64,000 nt of DNA from an uncultured Bacteroides sp. (GCF_905207245.1 NZ_CAJLKP010000013.1:1-64000); one strand, 5' to 3'. Counted from the stretch's first letter, positions 17,786 through 27,732 are shown. Notes: generated by a model not told the origin, from the sequence alone. Numbers and translations are program-made.

Positions 17786-18893
17786 GGGATGCCTTCCGGA
17801 AGAGATTCTTTATTTCAACTTTGAAGACGACCGCCTGGTAGACTTGACTGTACAGGACTTAGACCTTATCAAAGTCTGCTATGAAGAACTATATCCGCAT
17901 CAGCCTATTTTCTTTCTGGATGAAATACAGATTGTAGAACATTGGGAAAAGTTTGCACGACGACTGGCAGACCAACAGTACCGGGTTTATATCACCGGAA
18001 GTAATGCCAAAATGCTCAGTTCCGAAATAGCCACTACACTGGGCGGACGTTACATTGTGCAAAATGTATATCCCTTCTCTTTCCCGGAATACCTGAAAGC
18101 CAATAAAGTGGAAATAGGACCGACGTGGTACTACAAAAACCGCACAGAAGTAGTCCGTACCTTTTCCGACTACTTTAATTACGGTGGCTTGCCCGAACTT
18201 CTATTGATAGAGACTATTGAAAAGCGGCAATGGCTCAGCAACCTATTCAACAAAATCTTCTTTGGAGATTTGATAACCCGCTATTCCATACGCAACGACC
18301 AAGCAATGAGAGTACTGATTCGCAAACTGGCCGAGAGTGTAAAGCAACCTTCTTCTTTCAATCGCCTGAGCAATGTAGTTTCATCCACAGGCACCAAAGT
18401 ATCGACAGATACAATTATCGATTACTTGAACTTCCTGCAGGCCACATGGTTGTTTTTCTCACTTGAGAACTATGCCAGCAAACTGGTAGAAAAGGTTTCA
18501 AACCGGAAATATTATTTCATAGACAATGGGCTACTGAATCTATTCCTGTTGGACCCCATCACTTCACTATTGGAGAACATGGTTGCCATCTCTCTTAAAA
18601 AGAAGTACGAAGAGGAGCTTTATTTCTATCAGCAGAATATAGAGGTTGACTTCTTTGTCCCTACCGCTAATTTGGCCGTACAGGTTTCGTACAGCTTAAA
18701 AGAGGAAAACACCCGCAAACGGGAAACAGACGCCTTAATAAAGATGGCGGCTACGCAGAAAGTGGAAACACTGCTTATTATCACATACAGTGAAGAAGAA
18801 ACCATTCAGAAAGACGGAAGAGAAATAAAAGTCATTCCTATATGGAAATGGTTGCTGGACGGCGACACTATTTCCCCCGCAAATCATCTTTAG
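17655..18893 (+). pseudogene. AAA ATPase (DUF4143 type) lacking its start codon
   Basis: Family: ATPases with a P-loop domain plus a C-terminal DUF4143 nuclease-like domain. The first ATG in frame is at 17754, but the frame is open upstream to a stop at 17652-17654. That upstream part encodes the Walker A motif GLRRAGKS at 17724-17747, preceded by an ordinary family N-terminus (KREVHISPHLNYVFV). No ATG, GTG or TTG precedes Walker A in frame, so a protein from 17754 would lack the P-loop. Walker B is intact (IFFLDEIQIV). The body otherwise looks whole. The last residues overlap the convergent MscS gene by 26 bases. Best explained by a deletion joining this gene to the preceding lipoprotein gene. 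Confidence 0.7.
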
Positions 18894-20667
18894 GTATCGT
18901 CGTCTCACTACCATCGCGCGTAGCAATGTAGTGCGGCGACATAATCTCGATGCCCTCTTCATTGAAGCGGTCCTGAATATTCTGGTGCAGGTCGGAGTAA
19001 ACCTGTGCCAACTGATTGGCATCCTTTATATAGGCATTCACCTGATAGACCGGATAATAATCCTGTAGAGATGTTTCCAGTACAAACGGACGCGGGTCGT
19101 CCACTACTCCGGGCGTATTCAGCGCAGCCTCCACCAGCAACTGATGCGTTTTCCGCCAAGGAATGTCATACCCCACACTCACTTCCGAATGGATAATCAA
19201 CCCGTAATCGCGTGCCGACTGACTGAAATTCACCGTATGCGAAGACATGATGAAAGAGTTCGGGATAGTTACCACCTCATTCTTCGGCGTACGGATACGC
19301 GTCACTAACGGAGTCTTCTCTATTACATTGCCCGTAGTATCATTCAGTTTGATGCGGTCGCCCAATTTGAAGGGACGCATATAAGTGATTACTAATCCCG
19401 CAATAATATTTCCGATCACCGTACTTGAACCCAACGAAACAATCAATCCCACAAAGACCGATATTCCCTGGAAAACGCCCGACTTAGAACCCGGCAGATA
19501 GGGATAAATCATCGCAATCATAAATGCATAAAGCAGGAAACGCACAATGTGAAACGTCGGCATAGCCCAATCGGCATAGAAACCTCCGATTTTCAGCCGC
19601 TCCGATTGAATTTCACTGGCAAGATAGCGCACCAACCTTACCAGATACTTCACGGCAAGCCATATCACAAAGATAGTAAACAGATTGGGGATATATTCCA
19701 CTATGCCCAGGAAGATACTCTTTATCGGATCCCATATATACGAGAACAACTTGTAAGCAAGATCTTTTGTCTGAGGAAATATGGAGAAAAGCAGAGGCAC
19801 CGTCAGCACCAACTGAAGCAGCATCACTGCATAACGCAATAGGTTTGCCAGAAAAACAAGCAGGTTCACCTGTTTCTGTGTATCCAGCAATTCATAATCC
19901 TGAATGGAGATAGGCTTCAGTTTGGTATCTTTCAGCCGTTGAATACGGACTTTCAGCTTATTGAACAACCAAGTGGTGAGTTTAAACAGCAGATACTGAC
20001 CGATGATGACAAGAATAAAATAGAGAATGCGTTTGCCAAGCTGCCACAGACTATGCTCGTCTTTCATCACTTTGAGCTTATCCACTACCACCTTCCGCTT
20101 AGAGGCTGCCAACTCATCGCGCGTGCAGCCTTCCCAAAGCCCGTCCTGGTCAGTGAATGAAGTCAGAACCTTGTTTCCATACATCAAATCGGTAACAATA
20201 TCGCTACGTTCTATATACACCGAGTCCGGTTGCAAATTAAACCGTTTGCCCAGTTCCGTAATGGCTGCTGCGTTCATCTCGGCACGTTGCTGGGGAGAAT
20301 GTCCGCCCCGCTTGGCAAACAAGTAATACAACGTGTCACCTTCCACCACCACAGCAACACCCGGAGTCACCCTCCGAAGTGAATCGATGCGCAGGCGTTG
20401 CTGTGCCAGTTTGAGGGAGTCCGCCGCATCATACTTCAGCTTCATCTGCTCAATCTCCATCCTGAGATTGGCTTCATTCAGCCGGGCAGCTTCCAACTCC
20501 TGCCGTATCTTTAACTTATATACCGAATCAGTATCTACTCTGAGCGGCGCAACCGCTCCCAACGAATCTTCATTAAAAATATCCATTACCTTCTCTACCA
20601 ACTGGGCAGATGCCTCACACACAGGTAGAAGCAACAGACAGATGCATATTGCGCTAATTCTTTTCAT
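18868..20667 (-). CDS. MscS-family mechanosensitive ion channel
   Basis: Opens under membrane tension to release solutes during osmotic downshock. Signal peptide (CEASAQ), then a periplasmic coiled-coil-like region about residues 45-110, several membrane helices between about 210 and 420, and the MscS pore helix and beta domain (ISVFVGLIVSLGSSTVIGNIIAGLVITYMRPFKLGDRI). The cytoplasmic domain carries TRIRTPKNEVVTIPNS. At 599 aa it is one of the long Bacteroidetes MscS proteins with an extra periplasmic N-terminus. It converges on the broken ATPase with a 26-base overlap. Confidence 0.9.
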   Translation of the reverse strand: MKRISAICICLLLLPVCEASAQLVEKVMDIFNEDSLGAVAPLRVDTDSVYKLKIRQELEAARLNEANLRMEIEQMKLKYDAADSLKLAQQRLRIDSLRRVTPGVAVVVEGDTLYYLFAKRGGHSPQQRAEMNAAAITELGKRFNLQPDSVYIERSDIVTDLMYGNKVLTSFTDQDGLWEGCTRDELAASKRKVVVDKLKVMKDEHSLWQLGKRILYFILVIIGQYLLFKLTTWLFNKLKVRIQRLKDTKLKPISIQDYELLDTQKQVNLLVFLANLLRYAVMLLQLVLTVPLLFSIFPQTKDLAYKLFSYIWDPIKSIFLGIVEYIPNLFTIFVIWLAVKYLVRLVRYLASEIQSERLKIGGFYADWAMPTFHIVRFLLYAFMIAMIYPYLPGSKSGVFQGISVFVGLIVSLGSSTVIGNIIAGLVITYMRPFKLGDRIKLNDTTGNVIEKTPLVTRIRTPKNEVVTIPNSFIMSSHTVNFSQSARDYGLIIHSEVSVGYDIPWRKTHQLLVEAALNTPGVVDDPRPFVLETSLQDYYPVYQVNAYIKDANQLAQVYSDLHQNIQDRFNEEGIEIMSPHYIATRDGSETTIPKDDLRGK

Positions 20668-20819
20668 AAATACTCAATAAGACTCAATTAAAATCAGTTT
20701 GCACTATCATAACTGTAGTATCCGTCATAGAAAACAGGATGACAGTTACTCCGGACCTTAAGTTTAATTAACGCGCCAAACATACGGAATGTTTTTCACT
20801 TTTCATGAAAGGAATTAAT

Positions 20820-20827
20820 TATATTTG
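20820..20827 (+). promoter_or_regulatory. -7 promoter element for the Ca/Na antiporter gene
   Basis: TATATTTG at 20820-20827 lies 19 bases before the ATG at 20847. It rules out the in-frame ATG at 20805, which is upstream of the transcription start. Confidence 0.6.
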
Positions 20828-20846
20828 CACCCAAATCAGTATTTTT

Positions 20847-21803
20847 ATGGATATTCTCTTTCTTATCGGAGGTCTTCTCCTCATCCTTTTAGGTGCCAAT
20901 GGGCTGACAGACGGAGCCGCATCCGTTGCCAAACGTTTTCATATTCCGTCCATCGTCATCGGACTTACCATCGTTGCTTTCGGAACTTCCGCTCCGGAAC
21001 TGACGGTCAGTGTATCTTCCGCCCTGAAAGGAAGTGCGGACATCGCCATAGGAAATGTGGTAGGCAGCAATATATTCAACACGCTGATGATTGTGGGTTG
21101 CACGGCTCTCTTCGCCCCTATCGTCATTTCCAGGAATACGTTGCGCAAGGAAATCCCCCTCTGCATCCTCTCATCTATCGTACTGCTGATTTGTGCCAAT
21201 GATGTGCTACTGGACCATAGCCAGGAAAACATACTCAGCACCACGGACGGGTTGATATTGCTTTGCTTCTTCATCATCTTCCTCGGATATACCTTTGCCA
21301 TCGCCTTTCAGGAGAAAAAAGAAGGAGAAGAGGAGGAAGAAATCAAGCAAATGCCCATGTGGCGCTCCATACTCTATATAATAGGCGGACTGGGTGCGCT
21401 GATTGCCGGCGGCAGTTTCTTTGTGGACGGTGCCAGTGGCATTGCACGCAGCCTGGGAGTTAGTGAATCCGTCATCGGACTGACACTCGTGGCAGGCGGT
21501 ACGTCTCTGCCCGAACTTGCCACTTCCATCGTAGCCGCCCTGAAGAAAAACCCGGAGATTGCCATCGGAAACGTAATCGGAAGCAATCTTTTCAATATAT
21601 TCTTTGTACTGGGATGCAGCGCCTCTATCACACCGCTACATCTGACGGGTATCACCAATCTGGACCTGCTGGTACTGGTAGGTTCAAGTATCCTGCTATG
21701 GGTATTCGGATTGTTCTTTGCCAAGCGAACTATCACACGCATCGAAGGCAGCATACTGATACTTTGTTACATAGCTTATACAGTGGTACTTATTTACAAT
21801 TAG
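20847..21803 (+). CDS. Calcium/sodium antiporter (CaCA family, YrbG type)
   Basis: Inner-membrane cation exchanger of 318 aa. The two inverted alpha repeats of the family are plain: GLTIVAFGTSAPELTVSVSSAL with GNVVGSNIFNTL in the first half, and GLTLVAGGTSLPELATSIVAAL with GNVIGSNLFNIFF in the second. The acidic ion-binding Glu of each repeat is present. About ten hydrophobic segments, with a short acidic cytoplasmic loop in the middle (EKKEGEEEEEI). The start at 20847 follows from the promoter position. Confidence 0.92.
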   Translation: MDILFLIGGLLLILLGANGLTDGAASVAKRFHIPSIVIGLTIVAFGTSAPELTVSVSSALKGSADIAIGNVVGSNIFNTLMIVGCTALFAPIVISRNTLRKEIPLCILSSIVLLICANDVLLDHSQENILSTTDGLILLCFFIIFLGYTFAIAFQEKKEGEEEEEIKQMPMWRSILYIIGGLGALIAGGSFFVDGASGIARSLGVSESVIGLTLVAGGTSLPELATSIVAALKKNPEIAIGNVIGSNLFNIFFVLGCSASITPLHLTGITNLDLLVLVGSSILLWVFGLFFAKRTITRIEGSILILCYIAYTVVLIYN

Positions 21804-21842
21804 TTTTTATCCCCGTCGCGTGGTATTTTAAAGATTATCATG

Positions 21843-21850
21843 TATCTTTG
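21843..21850 (+). promoter_or_regulatory. -7 promoter element for the acetyltransferase gene
   Basis: TATCTTTG at 21843-21850, 22 bases before the ATG at 21873. It excludes the in-frame ATG at 21840. Confidence 0.55.
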
Positions 21851-21872
21851 CCACCTCATTAGACATAAAATT

Positions 21873-23009
21873 ATGGCAATAACAATCAAAAAAGTTTCCA
21901 CAACTAAAGAGTTGAAACGGTTCATCCGCTTCAACTACCGGTTATACAAAGGCAATCCTTACTCCGTCCCCGACCTTTACGACGATATGCTCAACACTTT
22001 CAGCAAAAAGAAGAATGCGGCATTCGAATTCTGCGAAGCAGAGTATTTCTTAGCTTACAAGGACAACCAAATAGTGGGACGCGTAGCTGCTATCATCAAC
22101 CACAAAGCCAATCAAACCTGGGATAAGAAGAATGTCCGCTTCGGCTGGATTGATTTTATTGACGACCCCGAAGTCTCCGATGCACTGATTCGCACAGTGG
22201 AAGAATGGGGAAAAGAGCGTGGAATGACTCACATACAAGGTCCGCTGGGCTTCACCGACTTCGACGCAGAGGGTATGCTCATTGAAGGCTACGACCAACT
22301 CAGCACCATGGCAACCACCTACAACTACCCTTACTATCCGCAACACATGGAGCGCATGGGCTTTGAGAAGGATGCCGACTGGGTGGAATTCAAAATCTAC
22401 ATTCCGGATGCCATACCGGACAAGCACAAGCGCATTTCCGACCTTATCCAACGAAAATATAACCTCAAGATAAAGAAATACACATCAGCCAAGAAGATTG
22501 CCCGCGAATACGGTCAGGCCATCTTTGAACTGATGAACGAAGCGTATAAACCCCTGTTCGGCTATTCCGCCCTGTCGCAACGGCAGATTGACCAATACGT
22601 GAAGATGTACCTCCCCATCGTGGACCTCCGCATGGTGACACTTATCACGGATGCCGACGACCAGTTGATTGCTGTAGGTATTTCCATGCCATCCCTGTCC
22701 GAAGCTTTGCAGAAAGCACACGGACGGTTATTGCCCTTCGGATGGTATTATCTGCTGAAAGCGCTGTTCATGAAACGACGTGCCAAGATGTTGGATTTAC
22801 TGCTCGTAGCCGTGAAGCCGGAGTACCAGAACAAAGGTGTTAACGCATTGTTATTTTCCGATTTAATTCCGGTTTATCAAAAATTAGGTTTTATATTTGC
22901 AGAGAGCAACCCTGAGTTGGAACTGAACGGCAAGGTACAAGCCCAATGGGAATACTTCGAAACCGAACAGCATAAGCGACGCAGGGCGTTCATTAAAGAA
23001 ATTAAATAA
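21873..23009 (+). CDS. GNAT-like N-acetyltransferase superfamily protein
   Basis: Cytoplasmic protein of 378 aa resembling the Bacteroidetes GNAT-fold family, with two acetyltransferase-like halves. Visible features are the N-terminal block FRIRFNYRLYKGNPYSVPDL-like (residues about 13-32), IQGPLGFTDFDAEGMLIEGY in the centre, and a C-terminal acetyl-CoA-site-like segment (LLLVAVKPEYQNKGVNALLFSDLIP). The substrate cannot be inferred. It is followed directly by an 8-bp-period array and then parE. Confidence 0.7.
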   Translation: MAITIKKVSTTKELKRFIRFNYRLYKGNPYSVPDLYDDMLNTFSKKKNAAFEFCEAEYFLAYKDNQIVGRVAAIINHKANQTWDKKNVRFGWIDFIDDPEVSDALIRTVEEWGKERGMTHIQGPLGFTDFDAEGMLIEGYDQLSTMATTYNYPYYPQHMERMGFEKDADWVEFKIYIPDAIPDKHKRISDLIQRKYNLKIKKYTSAKKIAREYGQAIFELMNEAYKPLFGYSALSQRQIDQYVKMYLPIVDLRMVTLITDADDQLIAVGISMPSLSEALQKAHGRLLPFGWYYLLKALFMKRRAKMLDLLLVAVKPEYQNKGVNALLFSDLIPVYQKLGFIFAESNPELELNGKVQAQWEYFETEQHKRRRAFIKEIK

Positions 23010-23013
23010 AGAG

Positions 23014-23114
23014 GGGACAAGGAGACAAGTTAACAAGGGGGGCACTATATTTGCACCATAATGAAAGACAGACTATTTCCCTCGTCAACTTGTCAACTGT
23101 AAACCTCGTCAACT
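23014..23114. repeat. 8-bp-period array in two orientations (copy 1), spanning the parE promoter
   Basis: Left block: GGGACAAG, GAGACAAG, TTAACAAG at 23014, 23022 and 23030. Right block in the opposite sense: CTCGTCAA, CTTGTCAA, CTGTAAAC, CTCGTCAA at 23081, 23089, 23097 and 23105. The blocks can pair (GACAAGTTAAC with GTCAACTTGTC, one mismatch). The parE -7 element lies in the loop, and the right block lies in the parE leader. It begins five bases after a stop codon. The same right block recurs at 29677-29710. Confidence 0.8.
23046..23053 (+). promoter_or_regulatory. -7 promoter element for parE
   Basis: TATATTTG at 23046-23053, 73 bases before the parE start. No TTTG is present at -33; that position is occupied by the repeat array. 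Confidence 0.5.
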
Positions 23115-23126
23115 AAATAAGAACTT

Positions 23127-25001
23127 ATGGAAGAAATCAACGGACTGATGCCCGAAGGTAATAATGTAGAATATACGGAAGACAACATTCGTCATCTTGA
23201 CGACATGGAGCACATCCGTGTCCGTTCGGGCATGTATATCGGTCGTCTGGGCGACGGTACGCAGAACGACGACGGTATCTATGTATTGCTGAAAGAGGTA
23301 ATGGACAACAGCATCGATGAATTCAAAATGGGTGCGGGTAAACGGATTGAGATAAGCATTGAGGATAACCTCCGCGTCAGCGTGCGCGACTATGGTCGTG
23401 GCATTCCGCAAGGAAAGCTGATTGAAGCGGTGAGCAAACTCAATACCGGCGGTAAATACGACAGCAAGGCTTTTAAGAAGAGCGTCGGACTGAACGGTGT
23501 GGGTATCAAAGCCGTGAACGCACTTAGCAGCCGTTTTGAAGTACACAGCTACCGTGAAGGTAAAGTCCGTATCGCCATTTTTGAAAAAGGAAACCTGATA
23601 AGCGACGTGACGGAGGCCTGCAACGAAGACAGCGGAACATATATCTTCTTCGAACCGGACGGCTCGTTGTTTCAAAACTATTCCTTCCAACCCAACTTCG
23701 TAGAGAACCTGTTGCGCAACTACACCTATCTTAATACGGGACTTTCCATCATCTATAACGGTCAGCGCATCATCTCCCGCCACGGTCTGGAAGATTTGCT
23801 GAACGACAACATGACCGCACAGGGGTTGTATAACATCATCCATCTGAAAGGAGAGGATATTGAAATAGCCTTTACGCACACCAATCAATACGGCGAAGAA
23901 TATTACTCCTTCGTCAACGGCCAGCATACCACACAGGGTGGAACGCACCAGAGTGCTCTCAAAGAGCATATCGCCCGCACCATCAAGGAGTTCTACAATA
24001 AGAATCAGGAGTATGCCGACATCCGCAACGGTATCGTTGCCGCCATCGCCATCAATGTGGAGGAACCTCAGTTCGAGGGACAGACGAAAACCAAGCTCGG
24101 TTCGCCTTCCATGTCTCCCGGCGGTGTAAGCGTGAATAAATATGTAGGTGATTTCATCAAGACGGAAGTGGACAACTATCTCCACAAGAACCCCTTAGTA
24201 TCGGAAGTCATGCTGCAAAAGATACAAGACTCCGAGAAAGAGCGCAAAGCCATTGCCGGCGTAACCAAGCTGGCGCGCGAACGTGCCAAGAAAGCCAACC
24301 TGCACAACCGCAAGTTGCGCGACTGCCGTTACCACCTCAACGATGGCAAAGGCAAGGACCAGGAAGCAGAATCCTGCATCTTCATCACCGAGGGTGACTC
24401 CGCCAGCGGTTCCATCACCAAGAGCCGTGATGTGAACACACAAGCCGTATTCAGCCTTCGTGGTAAACCCCTGAACTCGTTTGGCCTGACCAAGAAGGTG
24501 GTATATGAAAACGAAGAATTCAACCTGTTGCAAGCTGCCCTGAACATTGAGGACGGTATTGAAGGACTGCGTTACAACAAAGTGATTGCCGCCACCGATG
24601 CCGATGTGGACGGCATGCACATCCGCCTGCTGCTCATCACATTCTTCCTGCAATTCTTCCCGGACTTAATCAAGAAAGGGCATGTATATATATTGCAAAC
24701 TCCGCTGTTCCGCGTGCGCAATAAGAAAAAGACCACTTATTGCTATACGGAAGAAGAACGGCAGAAAGCGATTGAGGAGCTGGGACCGAATCCAGAAATC
24801 ACCCGCTTTAAAGGTCTGGGAGAAATTTCACCTGATGAATTCAGGCACTTTATTGGCAAGGATATGCGTCTGGAACAGGTTACTCTGCGTAAGACGGACC
24901 TCGTAAAAGAGTTATTGGAATTCTACATGGGTAAGAATACCATGGAACGGCAAAACTTTATTATCAACAATCTGGTTATAGAAGAAGACTTGGCATCATG
25001 A
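23127..25001 (+). CDS. parE: DNA topoisomerase IV subunit B
   Basis: ATPase subunit of the type IIA topoisomerase that decatenates chromosomes. GHKL ATP-binding features are present: EVMDNSIDEF, DYGRGIP and GLNGVGIKAVNAL. Next come the transducer region with QTKTKLGSP and the TOPRIM domain with ITEGDSASGS and ATDADVDGMHIR. The C-terminal tail has IGKDMRLE. The N-terminus (MEEINGLMPEGNNVEYTEDNIRHLDDMEHIRVRSGMYIG in outline) and the 624-aa length fit the Bacteroides ParE rather than GyrB. The gene is followed by coaD with an ATGA overlap and then an S41 protease, an arrangement I recognise from Bacteroides genomes. Confidence 0.93.
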   Translation: MEEINGLMPEGNNVEYTEDNIRHLDDMEHIRVRSGMYIGRLGDGTQNDDGIYVLLKEVMDNSIDEFKMGAGKRIEISIEDNLRVSVRDYGRGIPQGKLIEAVSKLNTGGKYDSKAFKKSVGLNGVGIKAVNALSSRFEVHSYREGKVRIAIFEKGNLISDVTEACNEDSGTYIFFEPDGSLFQNYSFQPNFVENLLRNYTYLNTGLSIIYNGQRIISRHGLEDLLNDNMTAQGLYNIIHLKGEDIEIAFTHTNQYGEEYYSFVNGQHTTQGGTHQSALKEHIARTIKEFYNKNQEYADIRNGIVAAIAINVEEPQFEGQTKTKLGSPSMSPGGVSVNKYVGDFIKTEVDNYLHKNPLVSEVMLQKIQDSEKERKAIAGVTKLARERAKKANLHNRKLRDCRYHLNDGKGKDQEAESCIFITEGDSASGSITKSRDVNTQAVFSLRGKPLNSFGLTKKVVYENEEFNLLQAALNIEDGIEGLRYNKVIAATDADVDGMHIRLLLITFFLQFFPDLIKKGHVYILQTPLFRVRNKKKTTYCYTEEERQKAIEELGPNPEITRFKGLGEISPDEFRHFIGKDMRLEQVTLRKTDLVKELLEFYMGKNTMERQNFIINNLVIEEDLAS

Positions 25002-25450
25002 GAAGAGCAATCTTTCCGGGAACATTCGACCCGTTCACCATCGGTCACTCCTCAGTAGTGGCGCGCGCACTGACTTTTATGGATGAAGTCATTATCGGAA
25101 TTGGTATCAACGAGAACAAAAACACCTATTTCCCGATTGAGAAGCGCGTGGAAATGATACGGAACTTCTACCGGAACGAGCCACGCATCAAAGTATATTC
25201 TTACGATTGCCTGACGATTGATTTTGCCCAGCAGGTGAATGCCCAATTCATCGTCCGTGGCATCCGCACTGTGAAAGACTTCGAATACGAAGAAACCATT
25301 GCAGACATCAACCGCAAACTGGCAGGCATCGAAACTATCCTGCTCTTTACCGAGCCCGAACTGACGTGTATCAGTTCGACCACTGTCCGCGAGCTGCTAC
25401 AGTTCGGCAAAGACATCAGCCAGTTTATTCCCGAAGGAATGGAGATTTAG
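24998..25450 (+). CDS. coaD: Pantetheine-phosphate adenylyltransferase
   Basis: Adenylates 4'-phosphopantetheine to dephospho-CoA, the penultimate step of coenzyme A synthesis. Nucleotidyltransferase motif TFDPFTIGH at residues 9-17 and the late motif ISSTTVRE are intact, as is the central VRGIRTVKDFEYE. The start codon overlaps the parE stop (ATGA), so the genes are translationally coupled. Length (150 aa) is normal. Confidence 0.96.
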   Translation: MRRAIFPGTFDPFTIGHSSVVARALTFMDEVIIGIGINENKNTYFPIEKRVEMIRNFYRNEPRIKVYSYDCLTIDFAQQVNAQFIVRGIRTVKDFEYEETIADINRKLAGIETILLFTEPELTCISSTTVRELLQFGKDISQFIPEGMEI

Positions 25451-25468
25451 TGATTAGTGAATTAGTGA
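25447..25468. repeat. Short TTAGTGA array at the coaD stop
   Basis: TTAGTGA occurs at 25447-25453, 25454-25460 and 25462-25468 (spacing 7 then 8). The first copy includes the TAG stop codon of coaD. It has the same flavour as the other phased arrays but is short and AT-rich. Confidence 0.5.
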
Positions 25469-25481
25469 TAAGCAAAAAAGA

Positions 25482-27110
25482 ATGATGAAGAAACTTCTTA
25501 TCTTTATAATATGTATATGTGGTGCCATGACTTACATGCAGGCACAAAAGATGGGCAACGCTGCTGCCCGCAAGTTACAAATGGCAGAATTCGCCATTGC
25601 CAACCTGTATGTAGACTCGGTGGACGAAAACAAACTGGTGGAAGAAGCGATTATCCGCATGCTGGCACAACTTGACCCGCACTCCACATACAACGATGCC
25701 GAGGAAGTGAAAAAGATGAACGAACCTCTGCAAGGCAATTTTGAAGGTATCGGCGTGCAGTTCCAGATGATAGAAGACACCTTATTAATTATACAGCCCG
25801 TCAGCAACGGCCCCTCTGAAAAGGTGGGTATCCTGGCAGGTGACCGTATCGTTGCAGTAAACGACAGTGCCATTGCCGGCGTGAAGATGTCGACAGAAGA
25901 TATCATGGCACGCTTGCGCGGACCGAAAGACTCGGAAGTTAAACTGACTATTGTCCGCCGCGGGGTGGACGACCCTCTGCTTTTCACCGTAAAGCGTGAT
26001 AAAATTCCCATTCTCAGTCTGGATGCTTCTTATATGATACAGCCCAAAACAGGCTATATCCGTATCAACCGTTTCGGTGCCACTACCGCCGAAGAATTTA
26101 CGACCGCCCTCAAAGGATTACAAAAACAGGGCATGAAAGACCTGATACTCGACCTGCAAGGCAATGGCGGCGGCTATCTGAATGCGGCTATCGACCTTGC
26201 CAATGAATTCCTGCAACAGAAAGAGCTTATCGTATATACTGAAGGAAGAACCTCACAGCGCAGCAACTTCTACGCCAGGGGTACGGGTAACTTCAAGAAT
26301 GGACGCCTCATTGTGTTGGTCGATGAATATTCCGCTTCCGCAAGCGAAATCGTGACCGGTGCCGTACAGGACTGGGACAGAGGTTTAGTTGTGGGACGAC
26401 GCTCTTTTGGCAAAGGTTTAGTTCAGCGGCCCATCGACCTGCCCGACGGTTCCATGATACGTCTGACTATTGCCCGCTATTACACCCCTTCCGGTCGCTG
26501 CATCCAGAAGCCTTATGACCATACCGCCAACCTGGATAGTCCCAGACTTAAAGGCGAGAATACTCAGGAAAAATACAACATGGATTTGGTAGAGCGCTTC
26601 AACCGTGGAGAGATGATGCACGCCGACAGTATCCACTTCCCCGACTCACTGAAGAATTCCACCAAAAAGCTGAAACGTACCGTATATGGCGGCGGTGGTA
26701 TCATGCCCGATTACTTCGTACCGATTGACACCACCCAATACACCGATTACCACCGGAACCTGGTTGCCAAAGGCGTTGTCATCAAAGCAACGACAAAGTA
26801 CATCGAGAACCACCGGAAAGAGTTACAGGAAAAATATAAGAAGTTCGACTCCTTCAACAGTAAGTTCGAGATAGACGAACAGATGCTTGCAGACATACGT
26901 GCTGCTGCCGAAAAGGAAAAGATTGAGTTCAATGAAGAGCAATACAACAAATCATTGCCTTTGATTAAGACACAATTGAAAGCCTTGATTGCCCGCGACC
27001 TGTGGGATATGAACGAATACTTCCAGGTGATAAACACCACGAACAACAGCGTACAACAAGCGCTCAAGATTTTGGACGAAAAGATTTACGAGCAGAAACT
27101 GTCCTTTTAA
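25482..27110 (+). CDS. S41 family C-terminal processing peptidase
   Basis: Periplasmic serine protease of the CtpA/Prc group. Signal peptide about 21 residues (YMQAQ). PDZ domain about residues 85-170 (GIGVQFQMIEDTLLI, VGILAGDRIVAVND). The catalytic dyad is complete: Ser286 in SASASEIV and Lys311 in RSFGKG, 25 residues apart as in the family. The C-terminal extension of about 200 residues is helical. It is likely co-transcribed with parE and coaD. Its stop overlaps the convergent PAP2 gene by four bases. Confidence 0.93.
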   Translation: MMKKLLIFIICICGAMTYMQAQKMGNAAARKLQMAEFAIANLYVDSVDENKLVEEAIIRMLAQLDPHSTYNDAEEVKKMNEPLQGNFEGIGVQFQMIEDTLLIIQPVSNGPSEKVGILAGDRIVAVNDSAIAGVKMSTEDIMARLRGPKDSEVKLTIVRRGVDDPLLFTVKRDKIPILSLDASYMIQPKTGYIRINRFGATTAEEFTTALKGLQKQGMKDLILDLQGNGGGYLNAAIDLANEFLQQKELIVYTEGRTSQRSNFYARGTGNFKNGRLIVLVDEYSASASEIVTGAVQDWDRGLVVGRRSFGKGLVQRPIDLPDGSMIRLTIARYYTPSGRCIQKPYDHTANLDSPRLKGENTQEKYNMDLVERFNRGEMMHADSIHFPDSLKNSTKKLKRTVYGGGGIMPDYFVPIDTTQYTDYHRNLVAKGVVIKATTKYIENHRKELQEKYKKFDSFNSKFEIDEQMLADIRAAAEKEKIEFNEEQYNKSLPLIKTQLKALIARDLWDMNEYFQVINTTNNSVQQALKILDEKIYEQKLSF

Positions 27111-27709
27111 TTACCGAACAACCATTTATTAAGCCAGCGGTTCACATAGATATTGACTACCGCACATCCGGCTCCGATGACTGCACCCGCCAGTACATCG
27201 GACGGATAGTGCACACCTTCATTCATACGGGATACCCCGACAGAGCATGCCCACAAGGCGGAAGGAGCTATCACGTACCACTTCGGATACCTCACACAAA
27301 GCGAGGTTGCCAGTGCAAAAGCAGTTGCCGTATGCCCCGAAGGAAAGGAAGGACTGCTTTCGTAGCTATAAGCATGCACCCGGTCGGGATAACGGTCGAA
27401 CGGACGTTCACGGTCTATAAGATATTTCATGCCATAAGTCACCACAAAAGCACCGGCGACACTGGTTCCTACATATATGGCATCCTTCAATAATTCGCGG
27501 TCTTTCTTTACCCAGGCAGCCAACGCCATTGCTACAGGGACTCCCACAGCAATGTAAGGTTCTGTACGGGAAATTATTTTATTATAGTTGCGAATAAATT
27601 TACCATCCCAACTATTTATTTTATGTAAAGTATTAATGTCCCAGTTTTGTGCGGAAATACTGAATACAACTAAGGAAGCAAAAAATACAAAAAAAATAGT
27701 CCGTTTCAT
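27107..27709 (-). CDS. PAP2-family membrane phosphatase
   Basis: Acts on lipid or prenyl phosphates at the membrane; the exact substrate is not readable. The three family motifs are present: KYLIDRERPF (KX6RP type), PSGHT, and SRMNEGVHYPSDVLAG (SRX5HX3D type) with the catalytic histidines. There is a signal peptide or first membrane segment (FFVFFASLVVFSISAQ) and further hydrophobic helices. A longer frame reaches 27763, but the promoter at 27733-27740 supports the Met at 27709, giving 200 aa. Confidence 0.88.
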   Translation of the reverse strand: MKRTIFFVFFASLVVFSISAQNWDINTLHKINSWDGKFIRNYNKIISRTEPYIAVGVPVAMALAAWVKKDRELLKDAIYVGTSVAGAFVVTYGMKYLIDRERPFDRYPDRVHAYSYESSPSFPSGHTATAFALATSLCVRYPKWYVIAPSALWACSVGVSRMNEGVHYPSDVLAGAVIGAGCAVVNIYVNRWLNKWLFGN

Positions 27710-27732
27710 GCAGTCTTTCTTATAGTTTGCTG

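Noticed and set aside
20805..20846. N-terminal extension of the Ca/Na antiporter
   Set aside because: The upstream ATG precedes the -7 promoter element, so it would not be transcribed from that promoter.
23109..24185. 358-codon open frame on the minus strand
   Set aside because: Antisense shadow of parE, which is a strongly conserved gene in the other direction.
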